Below are positions 63,658 to 64,000 of a stretch of 64,000 bases of DNA, one piece after another (position 1 is the stretch's first letter; each line of letters opens with the position of its first letter). This DNA is from Pricia antarctica (GTDB taxonomy: Bacteria > Bacteroidota > Bacteroidia > Flavobacteriales > Flavobacteriaceae): the NCBI RefSeq assembly GCF_900101815.1, contig NZ_FNAO01000001.1, positions 496,001 to 560,000 on the forward strand. Reading direction: 5' to 3'. The notes beneath the pieces were generated by a model. The model was not told the DNA's origin. It saw only the letters and a program-made list of their open reading frames with translations, and searched no databases. Both the position numbers and the translations under genes were made by a program.

Positions 63658-64000
63658 AAAGACGAATCATATATTCGGGGGCCGGTTCGGCGATAGCGTT
63701 CTTTTCCAGCTGTTTCATTTCAGGGCCATATTGGCGTTTCGCGACCGTTTTGAACTTTTCTTTCCAATCCGAAGGCAGGCTTTCAATGTCTAAGACGGTA
63801 TTTGAGTTCATTCCATTTACATCCGCTTTTTTCAGTTGGGCTTCTGGGGAAAGCAAAAAATCGATTACCTGCATAGCTCCCGCCTTTTGGGGAGCGTTGT
63901 ACAGTATCCCAAGATAATTTGAATTCTTAATCGTACCGTTTTCCCAGGCATACCCGCGGGTGGATTTAGGATAAAGACCGTTCAATACTTTTTCTTCGAT
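63623..64000 (-). CDS. YnjB-like ABC substrate-binding protein, C-terminal part
   Basis: The last 125 codons of a binding protein that continues beyond the window. GTIKNSNYLGILYNAP, VIDFLLSPEAQLKKADVNGM and NTVLDIESLPSDWKEKF resemble the C-terminus of YnjB (COG4134), which in E. coli goes with YnjC and YnjD. The ligand of YnjB is not established; thiamine-related and other small solutes have been proposed for similar systems. It is the first gene of the three-gene set. Confidence 0.85.
   Translation of the reverse strand: MEEKVLNGLYPKSTRGYAWENGTIKNSNYLGILYNAPQKAGAMQVIDFLLSPEAQLKKADVNGMNSNTVLDIESLPSDWKEKFKTVAKRQYGPEMKQLEKNAIAEPAPEYMIRLYEDFRTQVIEK

Overview
The window looks like chromosomal DNA of a marine-type member of the Flavobacteriaceae (Bacteroidota). 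The evidence is the gene content: a SusC/SusD outer-membrane pair, the gliding/type IX secretion lipoproteins SprE (PorW) and GldH, RicT-GldH-PBP1A gene order, a split F-type ATP synthase operon without the beta and epsilon genes, DUF5687, DUF4292, DUF2721 and DUF6168 families, and promoters of the Bacteroidota type (TAnnTTTG, several with TTTG 18-20 bp upstream). No rRNA, tRNA, insertion sequence, prophage or CRISPR array was recognised. Most genes are housekeeping; the accessory interest lies at the left end, around dprA, and in several intergenic spacers.

Layout. 1-264 is the tail of a TRAP transporter permease. 516-8603 (minus strand) is a phosphoester-scavenging locus: an alkaline phosphatase fused to a phosphodiesterase-like barrel, a SusC/SusD pair, and a calcium-dependent PI-PLC-like enzyme. 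8915-13519 holds a small Cys/His protein, BrnQ, an aminopeptidase P, a PfpI protein and an orphan Vsr endonuclease. 13664-17092 is sdhCAB. 17340-20690 contains dprA and a divergent HU-CCDC81/SPOR protein, flanked by three decayed gene relics. 20908-24597 holds an orphan ABC ATPase, an atypical nucleoside hydrolase, a patatin lipase and a PaaE-like reductase. 24733-27590 is a PadR regulator with a palindromic operator, a relic, and a DUF5687/ABC exporter. 27781-36943 runs from sprE and bactofilin into the ATP synthase genes (atpZ, DUF6168, atpBEFHAG). 37119-43627 carries MFS and flippase genes, dut, a TPR protein, a DUF4292 lipoprotein and an EnvC-like factor. 43635-47756 holds a thioesterase, a DUF2721 gene broken by an in-frame TGA, ThuA, an aminotransferase and a BLUF photoreceptor. 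47796-49555 has a tiny putative transcription unit and scoAB. 49702-53828 is ricT-gldH-PBP1A. 54129-56426 is trhO and recA. 56744-59640 is a lipoprotein, an ECF sigma factor and a predicted dual-membrane-spanning anti-sigma factor. 59712-64000 has an acyltransferase, trpS and a YnjB-type ABC transporter cut by the window edge.

How the genes work together. In the left locus SusCD would import a phosphorylated or lipid-derived ligand, while the PLC-like enzyme and the two-domain phosphatase release head groups and inorganic phosphate. The SprE/GldH genes serve gliding and type IX secretion. The ATP synthase genes make Fo plus alpha, gamma and delta; beta and epsilon must come from another locus. 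The sigma/anti-sigma pair is predicted to pass an outer-membrane signal directly to the cytoplasm. The most notable points are the anti-sigma system, the phosphoester locus, the small regulated unit near 47.9 kb, the interrupted DUF2721 gene, the PadR palindrome, and the degenerate short-repeat spacers.
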